This document shows positions 24,601 to 36,706 of a DNA stretch of 64,000 nt, piece by piece. Position 1 is the stretch's first letter; every line of letters begins with the position of its first letter. A program made the translations under genes and the position numbers. The notes beneath the pieces were generated by a model. That model was not told where the DNA came from. It saw only the letters and a list, made by a program, of their open reading frames with translations, and did no database searches. Source of the DNA: Dimorphilus gyrociliatus. Its lineage: Eukaryota; Annelida; Polychaeta; Dinophilidae. Location: NCBI GenBank assembly GCA_904063045.1, contig CAJFCJ010000001.1, positions 193,501-257,500 of the forward strand, given 5' to 3'.

Positions 24601-24674
24601 TTTATGTCAAGCATATTCTGATTGTTAATGGCTGCCGATGCGGGGTTTCTGTCATTTACAGCTTCGACGTCGTC

Positions 24675-25238
24675 ATGGAAGGAACGTCGCTGCTCAAATT
24701 CTCCATAAACTCTATATTGGATTTGAATGATGAAGACGGTACGACGAGTTACGATGAAGAGAAAAGTGAAGTTCAGCAGACGGATAAGACGAAAAGACAG
24801 AGAACAACTTTTTCAACGGGCCAATTGCAAGACCTGGAGCGAGCTTTTCGAAAGACTCACTACCCGGATGTGTTCATGAGAGAAAAACTCGCCGCTCGCC
24901 TCCGCTTACCTGAATCCCGTGTTCAAGTTTGGTTTCAGAATAGGCGAGCGAAGTGGCGAAAGAAGGAAAAGCACCTGTTCAATGGACCCCAATTTTGCAG
25001 TGCTATGGCTGGCCAACAGTGGACTTCCCAACAGCATAGCGGCCTACAAGCTTATCAGCAATTGTTTAGAGCTCCATTTGTATCTCCGCCTTCCGCCCTA
25101 CTACCCCTTCAAGCATTTGAACTGTTGGCGCCGTCTATTAACGACGATTTGGAAGGTACCACTCGTACCAGTTTGCAGCTGAAAGCAAGAGAACACGCCG
25201 CATCTCTGGCCTTGATGCATGTTCGAAATTCATTTTAA
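24675..25238 (+). CDS. PRD-like homeobox transcription factor with eh1-like and OAR motifs
   Basis: A 187-residue DNA-binding regulator encoded by one exon. Near the N terminus, residues 9-15 (FSINSIL) match the eh1/octapeptide repressor motif that recruits Groucho. The homeodomain spans about 39-98 ([40 protein letters not shown]). Glutamine at homeodomain position 50 marks the Q50 PRD-like group. The C terminus carries an OAR/aristaless motif at about 166-181 ([15 protein letters not shown]). I chose the methionine at 24675 because the eh1 motif follows at once; the frame is open further upstream but that part lacks protein-like content. A splice-acceptor-like CATTTACAG ends at 24661, so a 5' UTR intron is possible. 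The homeobox has no intron. I cannot assign it firmly to one PRD-like family; the helix 3 region and MRE resemble Uncx/Otp-type members, and an orphan lineage is possible. Confidence 0.9.
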   Translation: MEGTSLLKFSINSILDLNDEDGTTSYDEEKSEVQQTDKTKRQRTTFSTGQLQDLERAFRKTHYPDVFMREKLAARLRLPESRVQVWFQNRRAKWRKKEKHLFNGPQFCSAMAGQQWTSQQHSGLQAYQQLFRAPFVSPPSALLPLQAFELLAPSINDDLEGTTRTSLQLKAREHAASLALMHVRNSF

Positions 25239-25343
25239 AAAAAGGCGCGAAAAAAACTCTTTTCGTATTTTTCTTATTAACAAATGTCTAACAGTGTCGT
25301 GTTAACGATTTTTGAACTGAATCATAAATCCAGCTAATTGTTA

Positions 25344-25349
25344 AATAAA
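25344..25349 (+). terminator. Polyadenylation signal of the homeobox gene
   Basis: An AATAAA hexamer about 105 bases after the stop codon, in an AT-rich stretch. Confidence 0.55.
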
Positions 25350-26156
25350 AAGTAATACAGTAAATCTATATGGGAGGTGAGTAAACACCGGTGACGAGCG
25401 TAAAAGTGCTGACAAACTGATTTTATGATTCATCTAACCGCAACAGATGGCGTTGAATATGGAATATTACGATGACGTCATAACAAACAATATTGTTCGT
25501 TAATCGTTGGCGGTTACCATATATACCAGAGCAGGTCAAAGCCGTCATTACCTGTATATATCTATAATTTGTTCATATATGTATGTAGTATATAGTTATG
25601 TAGAAATATATTTCCACAGAAGAATGACTGATTGATCATAGGCTTTTTTAGGAAGTGGGAGTGGGCTCATAAAAAAAGAAAAGAAATAGATGTTAGACCG
25701 CAAAAACGAGAAAAGCGCACCAATCGACCCACCTATCAAGCACAATATTGATATAGTTTATCAACATAAAAAAAGGAAATTCAAATTTTCATAGGAAGTC
25801 GATTTACAAAATATGTAACCGCCGTAACCGTGGACAACTAGATGGCGTGGAGGGGGAATTCCCGCCAAAAGGTTGTTTACGGCGTTTGATTGGCTAAGCT
25901 GTTATTCAGATATATGCTAATGAGGTCATTCAGTGCAATGTGATTGTACTCCCTCAATGCGCTGCAAGCCCACAAGCCTTTCAGTTTAGCTTTGGGAATT
26001 GGCAGAAGAACACCGAGGACAAGTGAAACACATCAACCGCCTGTCAAGTTACTTACCATCTCAAAACGTGATCGAAGACTGTCACCTCATTCTGCCGTAC
26101 GTTTGAACGAAAGATGGGGTAGTTGAAATTTTGTAATTGAAATAATCTCACTACCC

Positions 26157-26237
26157 ATGTCTTTCACTCGAACGCCGGTCGTTTCTCAATTTTCTTTCAA
26201 TCTGTTGTTCCTATTGTTCGACTTACGCTATTTCAAG
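26157..26237 (+). other. Possible first coding exon with signal-like peptide
   Basis: An ATG opens 27 codons (MSFTRTPVVSQFSFNLLFLL, then FDLRYFK) that end exactly at a consensus donor AAG|GTAAGTAT in phase 0. The peptide is hydrophobic and signal-like. A possible in-phase continuation follows the acceptor TTTTCTCAG near 26876 and stops at 27030, but that part has no recognisable domain. It could also be an untranslated leader exon of Slit. No decisive evidence. Confidence 0.2.
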
Positions 26238-27011
26238 GTAAGTATACACGTATCTAGAGTTTAATGATTCATTCGATTCAAATTCTCTTATTCAAGCATA
26301 ATGAATATCAGAATGACGTGTTCTTATGCTGTTGGACTATTTTCTCTGAAACTTTCCTCTTATTACTGTTGATGAGGAGGATTAATTAATAATGTAAATT
26401 CATGATATGTTAATTTGTTCTGTACTATTTTTACAATTATTTGGATGATTTTAATAATACAATACTTTACAAAGTTAATCGAATCTATTTCGAAAGAAAA
26501 GGAAGGCTAAGAATAAAAAGACAGGATTCTTTGGTCTGACTCATGTAAGTTCGATATAGGCCTATTGTTTTGTTAGCAACCACCCAAATTTAATGACTCA
26601 TTATTTAGGTATGTTTTCTAGTTAAGTCGCACGGACTTTTTTCTCTTTAACGGCGTGACCTTCCGGGGACGGTCAATCCCCTTTTAGCCTAGTATCGCAG
26701 GTGCTACTAACGTAAGGCGTGCTCTTTTAAAATGCGGTCTAGAATTTGTAGGTTATAAAAACCGGACCTCGAAGAGATTACAAGGATGACTAGTATCTTT
26801 TTCTTTTATATTAAAAAATGGTTTTTGACTCATTTTTAATAGTTTTACACAAATTTATTTCCATATTTTCTCAGTTAGACGCTACTAAGGTCATCGATCC
26901 TGCCTGCGAAATAACGGCCATACCATATAGGCTAAAGTGGCAGACGTTCGAAATTGCGACACGACATTGTGCATATGGAGGTCAAGGACCCACGTGGCAC
27001 ACAAAGGAAAA

Positions 27012-27042
27012 TATGGCGCGCGCGCGTTGACGCATGCGCGAT
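27012..27042. promoter_or_regulatory. CpG-rich patch with an NRF1-like site
   Basis: Within AT-rich DNA, a run of GCGCGCGCG is followed by GACGCATGCGCG, which matches 10 of 12 positions of the NRF1 consensus. It lies 3.4 kb upstream of the Slit start codon on the same strand and about 100 bases beyond the stop codon of the small minus-strand membrane gene. An initiation site for a plus-strand transcript is plausible. Confidence 0.35.
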
Positions 27043-27141
27043 TAGTAACGGAAGTTTATAGGCTTATGGTCAAAAGTCTTCCCTTCTAAAGTTGATCTTT
27101 TGTGACGCACTTTTCTTTTTATAGATAAAATAGAGAAATAG

Positions 27142-27453
27142 TTAAGCACTAGAAGCTTTAATATTAATAGTATAGTTATCATAATTTGTAAAATCCATAT
27201 CACTACTAAATCGTGCTGATTCTTCAATATTATAATTTACAACACTCCGTAAAGCGATCCTTGTCTTTCGTCTTGTATATAAAACATAACCAGCAAATGA
27301 AGAAAGCATTACAACAACAAAAAATAAAATAATCATTATTGGGAGTGCATACGATAATCTCAGCCAAATTTCCTCCTCGGCAGTAGGTTCAACAGAGGCA
27401 GTTGAACTTGAAGTGAATTCCGTGAACGGTGACGACATTTCTTTTGCAATCAT
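27142..27453 (-). CDS. Small single-pass membrane protein, unrecognised
   Basis: A 103-residue open frame starting at the ATG at 27453 (MIAKEMSS); the frame extends a few codons upstream but has no earlier ATG. The N-terminal 32 residues are rich in serine, threonine and glutamate. One long hydrophobic helix follows at about 33-59, then a basic stop-transfer cluster (TRRKTR, 60-65), then a tail of about 40 residues with tyrosines and acidic residues. With no cleavable signal and positive charge after the helix, the expected topology is N-terminus outside and C-terminus in the cytosol. The composition and the clear helix favour a real gene, but I recognise no family. It may be one exon of a larger gene. 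Confidence 0.5.
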   Translation of the reverse strand: MIAKEMSSPFTEFTSSSTASVEPTAEEEIWLRLSYALPIMIILFFVVVMLSSFAGYVLYTRRKTRIALRSVVNYNIEESARFSSDMDFTNYDNYTINIKASSA

Positions 27454-30047
27454 TTTATTGAAATATATCAAAGATTATTTATCGAAAACCAATTCGTTTA
27501 GCTTTTTTCTTTTTTTGCTCTTCCTATGCTTAAATGGACAATTAGATGTTGAATTATAGGCCTTAATCCATGGCCAAACTTTTCTGAGATGTAGGCTTAA
27601 ATTACTATATATGTGACAAAAAACAATTATACAAATTTTAATTTGTCCTCCCTATATCCATATAGATTAGATTTATTATTCATTAAATACATTGATAATC
27701 TTTTTGTTTCTACTTTTCTTTTCACTCTTTCCTGATAGCTAGAGAAGAGGAAGTTAGTATTAGTGAATGAGAATAGCATGTGGTAGAATCTTTATTCAAC
27801 ATAATCTTCTGATCATGACGGGAAGCGAATAATAAAATAGAATTCTCGATAAAAACCAGCTTAGTTGCTTTCCTCGATTGGCTTTAATAAGTAATAGAAA
27901 ACTGATAGCGAAGAGGTAAGTAATAGTCTCTGGTTAAAGTGTACACTAGATACCCGATAGATGGCGTCACAGTTAGGTATTTTTTAACGAGTTACTGGGA
28001 TGATAATATTTTTATCGTATTGTTCTAGAAACGGCAATCACTTCGGTGAGGATTAAAAACTAGAATAAACATATTACATTTATTCATTTATTCTTGATTT
28101 CCCCCCTCCGCTCATATCGTATTTAGCAGGGTTATCAAATAATAATCCGTAATTTCCTCTTAATTCTAATTTGTAAATTTTATATACATTTGCAAGATTC
28201 TCTTTCGCAAGAATTAGAGCTTAGTCAATAGATTAAATTGATAAACAAGATTATTATATTCCAATATTTCTGAGAATAGTTTGACTTTTTTTATATACGC
28301 TTTGTAAGGACGCATATAAAGCGAATAATAAATAAAGAAGGAAGAATAATAAGTTGATAGAGATCAATAAGCATAGTACTTAATTAAGATAGGTTTCTTA
28401 ATTAAATACAATGAATTATATAGTTTACTCATTCGTTAATAGGTTGTATATTGCCTTGTAAATGTCTTTTCTATGGTATAAAGCTGAAAAAAACACTGCT
28501 GATATATATATTTATACAGTAAGTAATAAAAATTTATAGGGAAATGACTATTCCAAAGGAAATTAATCTATATAAGGAAGTTTGTTACATAGAAAATTGA
28601 AAAAAGCTTTCGTTAGATTAACCAGTAAAGAGATCGGTAAAGGGTCAAAAAGTTAAATGGGAATTTTCTGCTCAATTTCTTGAAAATTGGAAGAAGGACC
28701 CTCGAAAAATTTTAGCATTTTTATTAATATTTTTTTTCATTCTCCCTTTCCCTTTTAATAAAAGATAATATTTTTGTATTAAAGGTGGGTAACATTTTTA
28801 GAGTAATATCAAATATTTGAATAAGATCTAAGTATAGTAGAAATTTATTAAAACCTTTTGGAAAAAGTGTTTATTTGACCTAGAAAAAAAAATTTGTGAA
28901 TTAAAAACTCTTTTTCAATTAATTTTTTTATTATCCTATTAAAATTAATTTATTAATATTAATATTCTGTAAATTCAAAATAGATTTGAATAAAAAATGT
29001 TATAGTTCCTGACCTATGACGTAATCTTTAAAGGTTAAATAGTTTGATCTTGTTGGTTGGAGATAAAAGTAAAAAACAAAAATAGAATAAAACAACTACT
29101 ACCTGTTTTTACTTTTTCTATTTTATACAGAGCGTATTCTCTTTTTCTTTATATTTAATTTTATTATTTATTGTAGTCAGAATTAAATCTTAAACTGATA
29201 AAAGATGGAAATTTGATACAAAAAATCCAAGATAGAATAACAAAAGGGGAGAACGATCTTACCAAGAGATACGAAGCTATTCACCTCAAAAGTATTTCTA
29301 AATAATAAGGCCTAGAACTAATATTATCAAAATATTAATATTACTGTTTGCTTAGAAATGAAATACACTGAATTAAATTATGTGGTTCTTAATTGACGAG
29401 AATTAGTAAATATCCACGAGATGTCGCCGTGCCTTGTATTAACTAAAGTGATTTCTTATTGTTATTTTTTTTTTATCACTGGGTTTACTTCTTTCATATC
29501 GTACGATACATTTATTTACTTGTTTAAGCTACTTTCTCAATTAGAATACACTTAAAACGTCATAAAACGCCTATTAGTTTATTTATAGAGAAGAATTTTA
29601 GTCGAATTTTTTATTTTTTCGGTTTTCTTTTCCTTTTCCACTGAAAATTTCATCTAAATTGAGCCCCTTTTACATGTCTTTTATTAACGGAGCGTGAGAA
29701 AAAAAGGGGGAAAAGAGTGTAAAGAGAAGAGGGGGGTAGTTGTAAGGAAGCGAAGGGGCTATGAAAAGAGAGAAAGACTAAGAAACTGGCAGAGAATTGA
29801 GAGAGGGGGGACAAGTAGGAAAGAATAGCGACAGATGGAAGTAAAAATGAGCGGTTAAGAAAGGTCTGGTTTATGTGAAAAAAAAGCTGAGGTAAAAGTT
29901 GATGTGGATGCTTTGACAGGTCCCGTTCAATAAACGTTGTTATTTACGACCGTTTTTTCTTCGAGTGCTATCGACCTGGATTTTTTCGTAGCAACTACTT
30001 TTTTCTTTCTTTCTCTCGCGTGCTTTCTCACTCATTCACCCTCTGTC

Positions 30048-30080
<33 letters not shown>

Positions 30081-30502
30081 TTCTATCTATCAATCTAGTA
30101 TTTACAGTATCTTCATTGCTTCTTTGCGGTTAGTTTGCAAGGAATATGACTGTGGACGCTGCAGGTGGTGTCCGAATTAGTTAGTTACCCGGGGTTAAGC
30201 GGTTTCTTTTGAACTAGATAGCAAATGCTTAAGTTGAAAAGGGATGAATAAGAAGGGGGCATCCGGACGATCAAAATCGATTCTAAGGCAGGTTGGAAGA
30301 AGAAGAGAAGAATGATAATCCAACCCGCCTATAAGATTAGGGATAATCGTATGCATGAGTTTCTTTCCTAGCCCTCGATTGATGTCCGCGGCGTTTCGTG
30401 TTTTTGTTCACAAATTACTTGCAGGGGTTGAAAAACGATCTAGAGCGCCACCTAGCAACTTCTTTTCTTCATATCACCGTCGGACATGGCGTGATTTTAA
30501 CG
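27454..30502. other. AT-rich region upstream of Slit
   Basis: No coding region supported. It contains an ATAGATGGCGTCAC word at 27958-27971 and a CT microsatellite at 30041-30082. A consensus acceptor (ATTACTTGCAG, ending 30423) about 80 bases before the Slit start codon suggests that Slit has an upstream leader exon. Confidence 0.5.
30041..30082. repeat. CT microsatellite
   Basis: A TC dinucleotide run with two GTCT interruptions, about 420 bases upstream of the Slit start codon. Confidence 0.9.
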
Positions 30503-33500
30503 ATGATATTTCTCTTCTCGTTCTTACTTTTCGTTGTTGGGCAATCTTCTGCCACTTTTTGTCCAGTTCCTTGCAAGTGCCAAGGTCATTCCGTGGACTG
30601 CAGTTACAGATCCTTAAAATTCATACCCGCGCTTGTCAAGACAGTGGAGCGGGTGGATCTGCAGGGAAATAATCTTACGATTATCCGTAAATTGGATTTC
30701 TCTGGTCTTAAACATTTAAAAATACTCCAACTACTCGACAATCAAATAGAAGAAATTGAATCTGGAAGTTTTGACGATTTGGTCTCTTTACTTAGATTGC
30801 GTTTGAACAGGAATAAGCTGAAACGTCTACCGGACGGATTGTTTACGTATACACCGAAGCTATATAGACTGTAAGTAGCGTTGATATTAACTCTCCAACG
30901 TCTTACCTGTACAATAGAAAGCCTACTTATCAGCACCAAATTAAAATATTTCGCAGCAGTGCGCCATCAATATCTACCAACCTTATCACCCATTAATCAA
31001 TCATTCTTTTTACAGGGATTTGAGCTATAATCGTATCGAATCGGTAGGAAGGAATACGTTTAGAGGAGTACCGTTATTAAGGAATTTGTAAGTGCATAAA
31101 ACTAATCAGAAGTGAACTATCAATTTTCTGAGCGTTCTGTTTCATTGTAAGGGCCGTTGTTTACTCTGCTCGAATGTAAACAGATCTTGTACAAGCTCTG
31201 TTTATTCTGCCCTATCCGACGCATTCAAATCGGGCACGATTTTCGAATTTTCTATTATTTATATACGACCCGATCGTATTCGGTCGCTAATTGCCTTCAT
31301 TACCCAAAGACCCTCTTTTTCTTTTCTACTTTCAGGCAATTGGATAATAACCAACTAAAATGCATTTCCGGCCTTCGTCAGTTAATCCACCTAGAGATAC
31401 TAACCGTCAACAAGAACCAACTGCAAACTCTACCCAACCGCATGCTTTCCGGTATGAAAAAATTGCGGGTGGCTAGGGTGGGCGATAACCAACTGATATG
31501 CGATTGCCGTCTTTCCTGGTTGGCGGAGTGGCTGAGAGCTAATCCGACTCTGGCGCTCTATACGCGCTGTTCCTCCCCGAAGGCAGTAAAGAACAGGCAG
31601 ATCGCCGAACTACGGCCCTCTCAACTCGAGTGCCCGCCTCGCGGCCCCCCTCAATCCCGCTATTGTCCTCAACAGTCCGACGATTGTCCGTCTGGTTGTA
31701 AATGCTCGAAAAGGGTCGTCGAATGCCGTTCCAAATCCTTGAATAAGGTACCTGAAAGGATGCCGGCGGATACGCACGAGATAATTTTGGAAAGGAATCA
31801 GATAACTAGGGTTAAGGATAGGTCGTTCGTTTCTTTAAGGAATGTAAGAAGGTTGGATTTGAGTAATAATAAGATAGAAAAGATAGAAGAAGAGGCTTTC
31901 GCAGGATTATCTCTACTCACTTCCCTTGTACTCTATGCTAATAAGTTGACAGAGCTACCAACAAACGTTTTCAAGGGCCTTCGATCATTACAGCTACTGT
32001 AAGTATCACTTTGCAATATATTCGTACTTGAATAAAAAAAGAAAGATGATTCTATAAAACGTCTGAAAACCAAAAAAAAAGCCAAAGAAAATTTTTGTGG
32101 GAAAAAAAAAGTATAGAAGAGGAGAAACGTGATTCGGCAAGGCGTTTCTCACAGAGTGATTTGGCTAATTTAACCGAGGTCGGTTGTTATAGTATCTAGA
32201 GCCGATTTTGTAGAGAAACTGCCTACAAGTTTATTATACACAATATACACAAAATCTTTCAGCCTAAGGGTCGAGTCGAACTTTTTATACCTCTTTTCGT
32301 TATCTAATCTTGTTTTTCTTATTCAAAACAGGCTGCTTAACGCCAACAAACTTAAATGCGTCGACACGAACGTTTTCAAACCACTCACTAGCCTAAATCT
32401 GCTATCGCTTTACGATAACGACATAAAAACTTTAGGCAATGGTACCTTTTCGTCTCTGAACAATATCCAGACTTTACATTTGGCGCGCAATCCATTTATC
32501 TGCGACTGCAATTTGCGTTGGCTTAGCGAGTATATTCACGAGCATCCGATTGAGACGAGTGGAGCTAGATGCCATTCTCCTGCTCGGATGCACAGGAAAA
32601 AGCTGAGTGTATTAAAATCAAGCAAGTTCAAATGCAAAGGTTGGTAACATTATAATAAATTCATAGTTTCTTTATACGGTATAAGGAATACTACATACTG
32701 TAATGTTTATATACACTCTTGTATTGTGTTATATTGTATGTTAACAAATGTTTAATATGGATTATCGCTTTCGTTCTAATCAAGATAGCTTTATAAGTAT
32801 CGAGTCACGTGATTATTCTTATTTAACGTGGCAAGAAGCGTCAATTGAAGGCTAAACGTTATACCAGAAAAGATTAGCGAAGGAAGCGTCTACTATATAA
32901 TAGTTTATTAGCGGCTGTTATTGGAGAATGTATGGAGGAAAATGAATCACGCGGAACTGCATGAGTCACGATCCCGGACCACTTTTAAATAAAAGAAGGT
33001 TGAAAGGGCGAGATATTTGCAAAATCCACAAATTATTTTGTAATTAGTTTAGAGAAAAGCGAATATTTCAATTAAAAAGGAAAAATAATTTACAAGATAG
33101 AAATCATTACGTGAGGAAAATTGTTTAAAAATATAATTAGGGTTCTCATATTTAATTCATTACGGGGATATGGCGATTGTATACGCATTGTAAATATAAC
33201 GAATCGAGGGCGGCAGCCTGTCTGTTATCTGAAAAGCAAATCTGTACTCGCACCGCTTAATTGTGCGCGCCGGTCTATTGTGCCCGCAATTATCGTAATA
33301 GGAGAGGTTTTTCTAAAGGGCGGTTTCGACTGTTACTAATCGTAAAAACAGGTTTTTATTATTTCGGACCGTTATACGAAACAGACGGCATCCGAACTTT
33401 ATCGGTCTAACGAGCCTCGCCAAATTTCTTCGAGAGTAAATTTCTTCTCAAAATACTTTACGAGTTCGTCAGGCGTCCGCCCGCACCCTCAATTCCTCTG

Positions 33501-36500
33501 AAGAAGAGGAGAGAGAGGGCGGAACAATAAACAAACAAATAAAAGGGAAAGGGAAAATTCTTTCCTTTTCTATCAACCTATCTATCTATCTAACCGCCTC
33601 TTTATAGCTTTCCTTCCTACCCTCTTTTTCTATCTTCATTTTTCTCATTCTTTTATTTGCACAGCAAACGATCCTAAACCAACTGGTCTTTGCAAAACTC
33701 CTACCGTCCAAAAATGCCCGTCAGCCTGCAGTTGTTCTGGCACGATCGTAGATTGCTCCAACAGGGATTTGGAAACCGTTCCGGTCGGTTTGGACGCCGG
33801 TAGCACGCACCTTAAGCTGTCGGGAAATCGAATTAGGAGTGTGGAACGATTTGATGAGCTGATAAATTTGCAGTCGGTCGACTTGAATAATAATTTTATC
33901 GAAAAGATTGTCGACGGTGCGTTTAGCGCTCTCCAGAATTTACAGGAACTGAAATTGAGCGGAAATAAACTGACATTCGTTAATCATAAGATTTTAGAGA
34001 AAATGAAGAAATTGCAGTTGTTGTACGTTCTTTTATCTTCAATAAGCTCAGATATTTGCTGTATACATTTCTATTCCTTTTGTTTCCTTTATCAGAGACC
34101 TTTCTTCTAACAAGATCCGATGCGTCAACAATCGTACATTCTCCGGCTTAACCCGATTATACAGCCTTAGGCTGGATAAAAATGCTATAGGCTGTATAGA
34201 ACCGTCTACGTTTGATCAACTACCAGAACTAACAAACGTTGAATTAAATGGCAATCCATTTCAGTGTAATTGTCATCTGATAGGTTTGAGATTGTTCTTG
34301 AAAGATACTGGAATAGGTGGAGCTGTCTGCTCTTCTCCGCAAAATTTAGCTAATCGGAGATTGGATGTGCTAAAAGAATTTGATTTGAAATGTCCCAAAG
34401 ATTCTAACGAGGTGGGTTGTCACGGTGGGATACCCCCCTGCTGCGCTCCCGATGGGCGTCTGGCAGAAAGAATAGTCTGCGATAAGAAAGCATCCTGCCC
34501 GAAAAAGTGTACATGCACAAGATCAGTTGTCAGGTGTTCCAGCGCAGGACTAAAACAAATTCCATCTGATATACCTTCTGATACAACTGAATTGTACGTG
34601 GATCATAACAATATCCAAGAGATTCGACCCGACGTAATCTCTTCTTTACCTAAGCATCTCCAACGTTTAGATTTATCTGATAATCAAATTGTTTCCCTCC
34701 CGAGTAAAGCCTTCGCTAATCTCACGAAATTGACAGGACTCTTCCTAACCTTTAACAAACTTCAATGTATTCAAGCTGACTCATTCGATGGATTAGATGA
34801 ACTTTTAGTACTATCTTTGCATGGAAATCAATTATCAACTGTACCTTACGGTACTTTCTCTCATCTTCCCAGAATTAGAAATGTCGGCCTGGGAGCGAAC
34901 CCGTTTTATTGTGATTGCAATTTAAAATGGCTCGCTGACTGGCTGAAGGCGGGTGATAAAGATCCGGGTATTACTACTTGTGCTGGTCCTAAAGGAATGG
35001 AAAAAAAGCTGTTGACATCCACAGCTAGTAAGCAATTTATATGCGATTCGAAGACGCTCGACGAATCGATCCTGTCGAAATGTAACGCCTGCTACAGAAA
35101 ACCGTGCTCGAACGGCGCCAAATGCGAATTATTGACCTACGACAAGTACAAATGCATCTGCGCGGCCGGTTACCACGGAGATAAGTGTGAGAAACGGATA
35201 GATTCATGTTTCGGTCAGCCATGCATGAATTCGGCGACCTGTAAGGCTTTGGACAAAGGTAGATTTCAATGTATTTGCCCCAAGGGTTTCAAAGGTGATA
35301 GGTGTGAAACTAATATTGATGATTGCGAGGAAAACAAATGTGAGAATGGAAGTAAATGTATAGACGGGATCAATACGTATATGTGCTCATGCCCAGAAGG
35401 TTGGTCCGGAAGGTTTTGCTCTGAGGAACGCGAATTATGTGCCGACTATAATCCTTGTAAAAACAATGCCAAATGCAAGAGGGACTCTGGTGTTAAATGG
35501 GGATATTCGTGCTACCCGTGCCCGAGGGGTTGGACGGGAAGGAATTGTTCTGTGAACGTAGACGATTGTGAAAGGAATTTGTGTAGAAACGGCGCCACCT
35601 GTCAAGACCTATTAGACGGTTATAAGTGCTTGTGTGCGGCTGGTTTTACGGGAGGATTCTGTGAGAGGGCGCCTTTGTATGTTGATTCATCAATAGACGC
35701 CTGTTCTTATCATGATTGTAGAAACGGAGGTGTATGTAGAAAGAAGTCCTTCTCTGACTATGAGTGTCGCTGCCCTTCCGGTTTCGGTGGTAAGAAGTGC
35801 GAGAAACTTACTTCAGTCTCATTTGTAGAAAAGGATTCGTACTTAAAAATCTCTCCTAATCAACCTCTGCCATTCAATTTGTCCTTAATTTTGCGAACTC
35901 GTCAATCAACGGGAGTTATTTTATACAGCGGTAAAGGTGGCAAACATCACATTGCTGTGGAAATTTATAGAGGTCGAATTAGAGCTTCGTTTAACGTTCA
36001 TGAGTTTGATCTGAACATGTATAGTTACGATAAAGTGGATGATGGGCGGCCGCACTCTTTAGAAATAAAAGCCGAAAAAGGTAGACTAGCAATGTCGGTT
36101 AATAAAGGTCTAACAAAGAGTGTTGGTGATTCTATATCGTCAACATCGTTTTCATCACCACTATATCTAGGCGGGCTAAGTGACTGGCTAAATGGCAACG
36201 TAACAAGATGGCAAATAAAGAACGCTCGTTCCTTTTCCGGTTGTTTTGAGAGGATATTACTAAATGGCGATTCGTTAAATATGAATGACATATTGGGTAG
36301 AAGCGGGGTAGCTCCAGGATGTAGCAGATCGGAGGTTATAGGGGAAAGTGAGAGAGCTTCCAACCCATGTAAATCACACAAGTGTCAAAAGGGTCGATGC
36401 GTGCCAGTTGGCTCAGGCATGGCTTACAAATGTCAATGTATAAAAGGCTATTTAGGTCCAACTTGCGAACGTCCACCAACTTGTAATGCAGTCGAATATC

Positions 36501-36706
36501 GAGCGGTTTATAAGGATCCAAGAACAGGCTGCAGGACCAAAAGAAAAGTTAAACACAGAAGATGCGAAGGAAGATGCGGGGGTTCCCTTTGCTGTAAACC
36601 GAGAAAGATAAAGACAAGAAGGGTTCATATGCGGTGTAGAAACGGCAGGAGGTATATTCACCGCATGCCAGTAATCAGGAAATGCGCTTGTAAAAAGTGT
36701 TCATAA
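30503..36706 (+). CDS. slit: Slit, secreted axon-guidance ligand
   Basis: Seven exons (30503-30870, 31016-31087, 31336-31998, 32332-32639, 33665-34022, 34096-34096 through 36706) join in phase to 1,459 residues, close to the usual Slit length of about 1,500. A signal peptide ([17 protein letters not shown]) precedes four leucine-rich repeat domains, each with a cysteine-rich N cap (first is FCPVPCKC) and C cap ([44 protein letters not shown]). Six EGF repeats run from about 919 to 1161, a laminin G domain from about 1163, a seventh EGF at about 1345-1384 and a C-terminal cystine knot from about 1386 to CKKCS. This order matches Slit, the ligand of Robo receptors, which binds Robo through the second LRR domain. 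The 72-base exon 2 encodes exactly one repeat. The last exon is unusually long (2.6 kb). An acceptor ending at 30423 suggests a leader exon upstream, so an earlier start cannot be excluded. Confidence 0.97.
32640..33664 (+). other. Slit intron between LRR domains 2 and 3
   Basis: The longest Slit intron (about 1.0 kb), falling at the boundary between the second and third LRR domains. I see no exon within it. It ends in a pyrimidine-rich stretch before GCACAG. Confidence 0.8.

Larger units (their letters stand above)
13702..24674. other. Gene-poor region between DDR and the homeobox gene
   Basis: About 11 kb without a convincing gene on either strand. Open frames are short, low-complexity or lack family resemblance. 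It contains TAGGCCTA palindromes at 16218-16225, 16603-16610 and 24343-24350. GCGCCATCTG lies at 22931-22940 and GTCGCCATCT at 23251-23260. There are GA-rich DNA at 15381-15458 and TA repeats at 18579-18648. A patch at 18770-18850 has splice-like signals on both strands but no recognisable protein. Given the divergent DDR promoter at one end and a developmental homeobox gene at the other, long-range regulatory DNA is the likeliest content. Confidence 0.5.
25350..27141. other. Non-coding region downstream of the homeobox gene
   Basis: No firmly supported gene. It has AGATGGCGT words at 25445-25453 and 25840-25848, a TAGGCCTA palindrome at 26557-26564 and a CpG-rich island-like patch at 27012-27042. 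One exon-like open frame with a good donor (26157-26237) is listed separately. Confidence 0.5.

Noticed and set aside
30355-30672. 105-residue plus-strand frame overlapping the Slit start
   Set aside because: Out of frame with Slit; a shadow of its first coding exon.
33121-33339. 72-residue frame in the Slit intron
   Set aside because: No LRR or other pattern and no splice sites that fit the phase of the neighbouring exons.
36025-36661. Minus-strand frames opposite the Slit laminin G and cystine-knot regions
   Set aside because: Shadows of the long last Slit exon.
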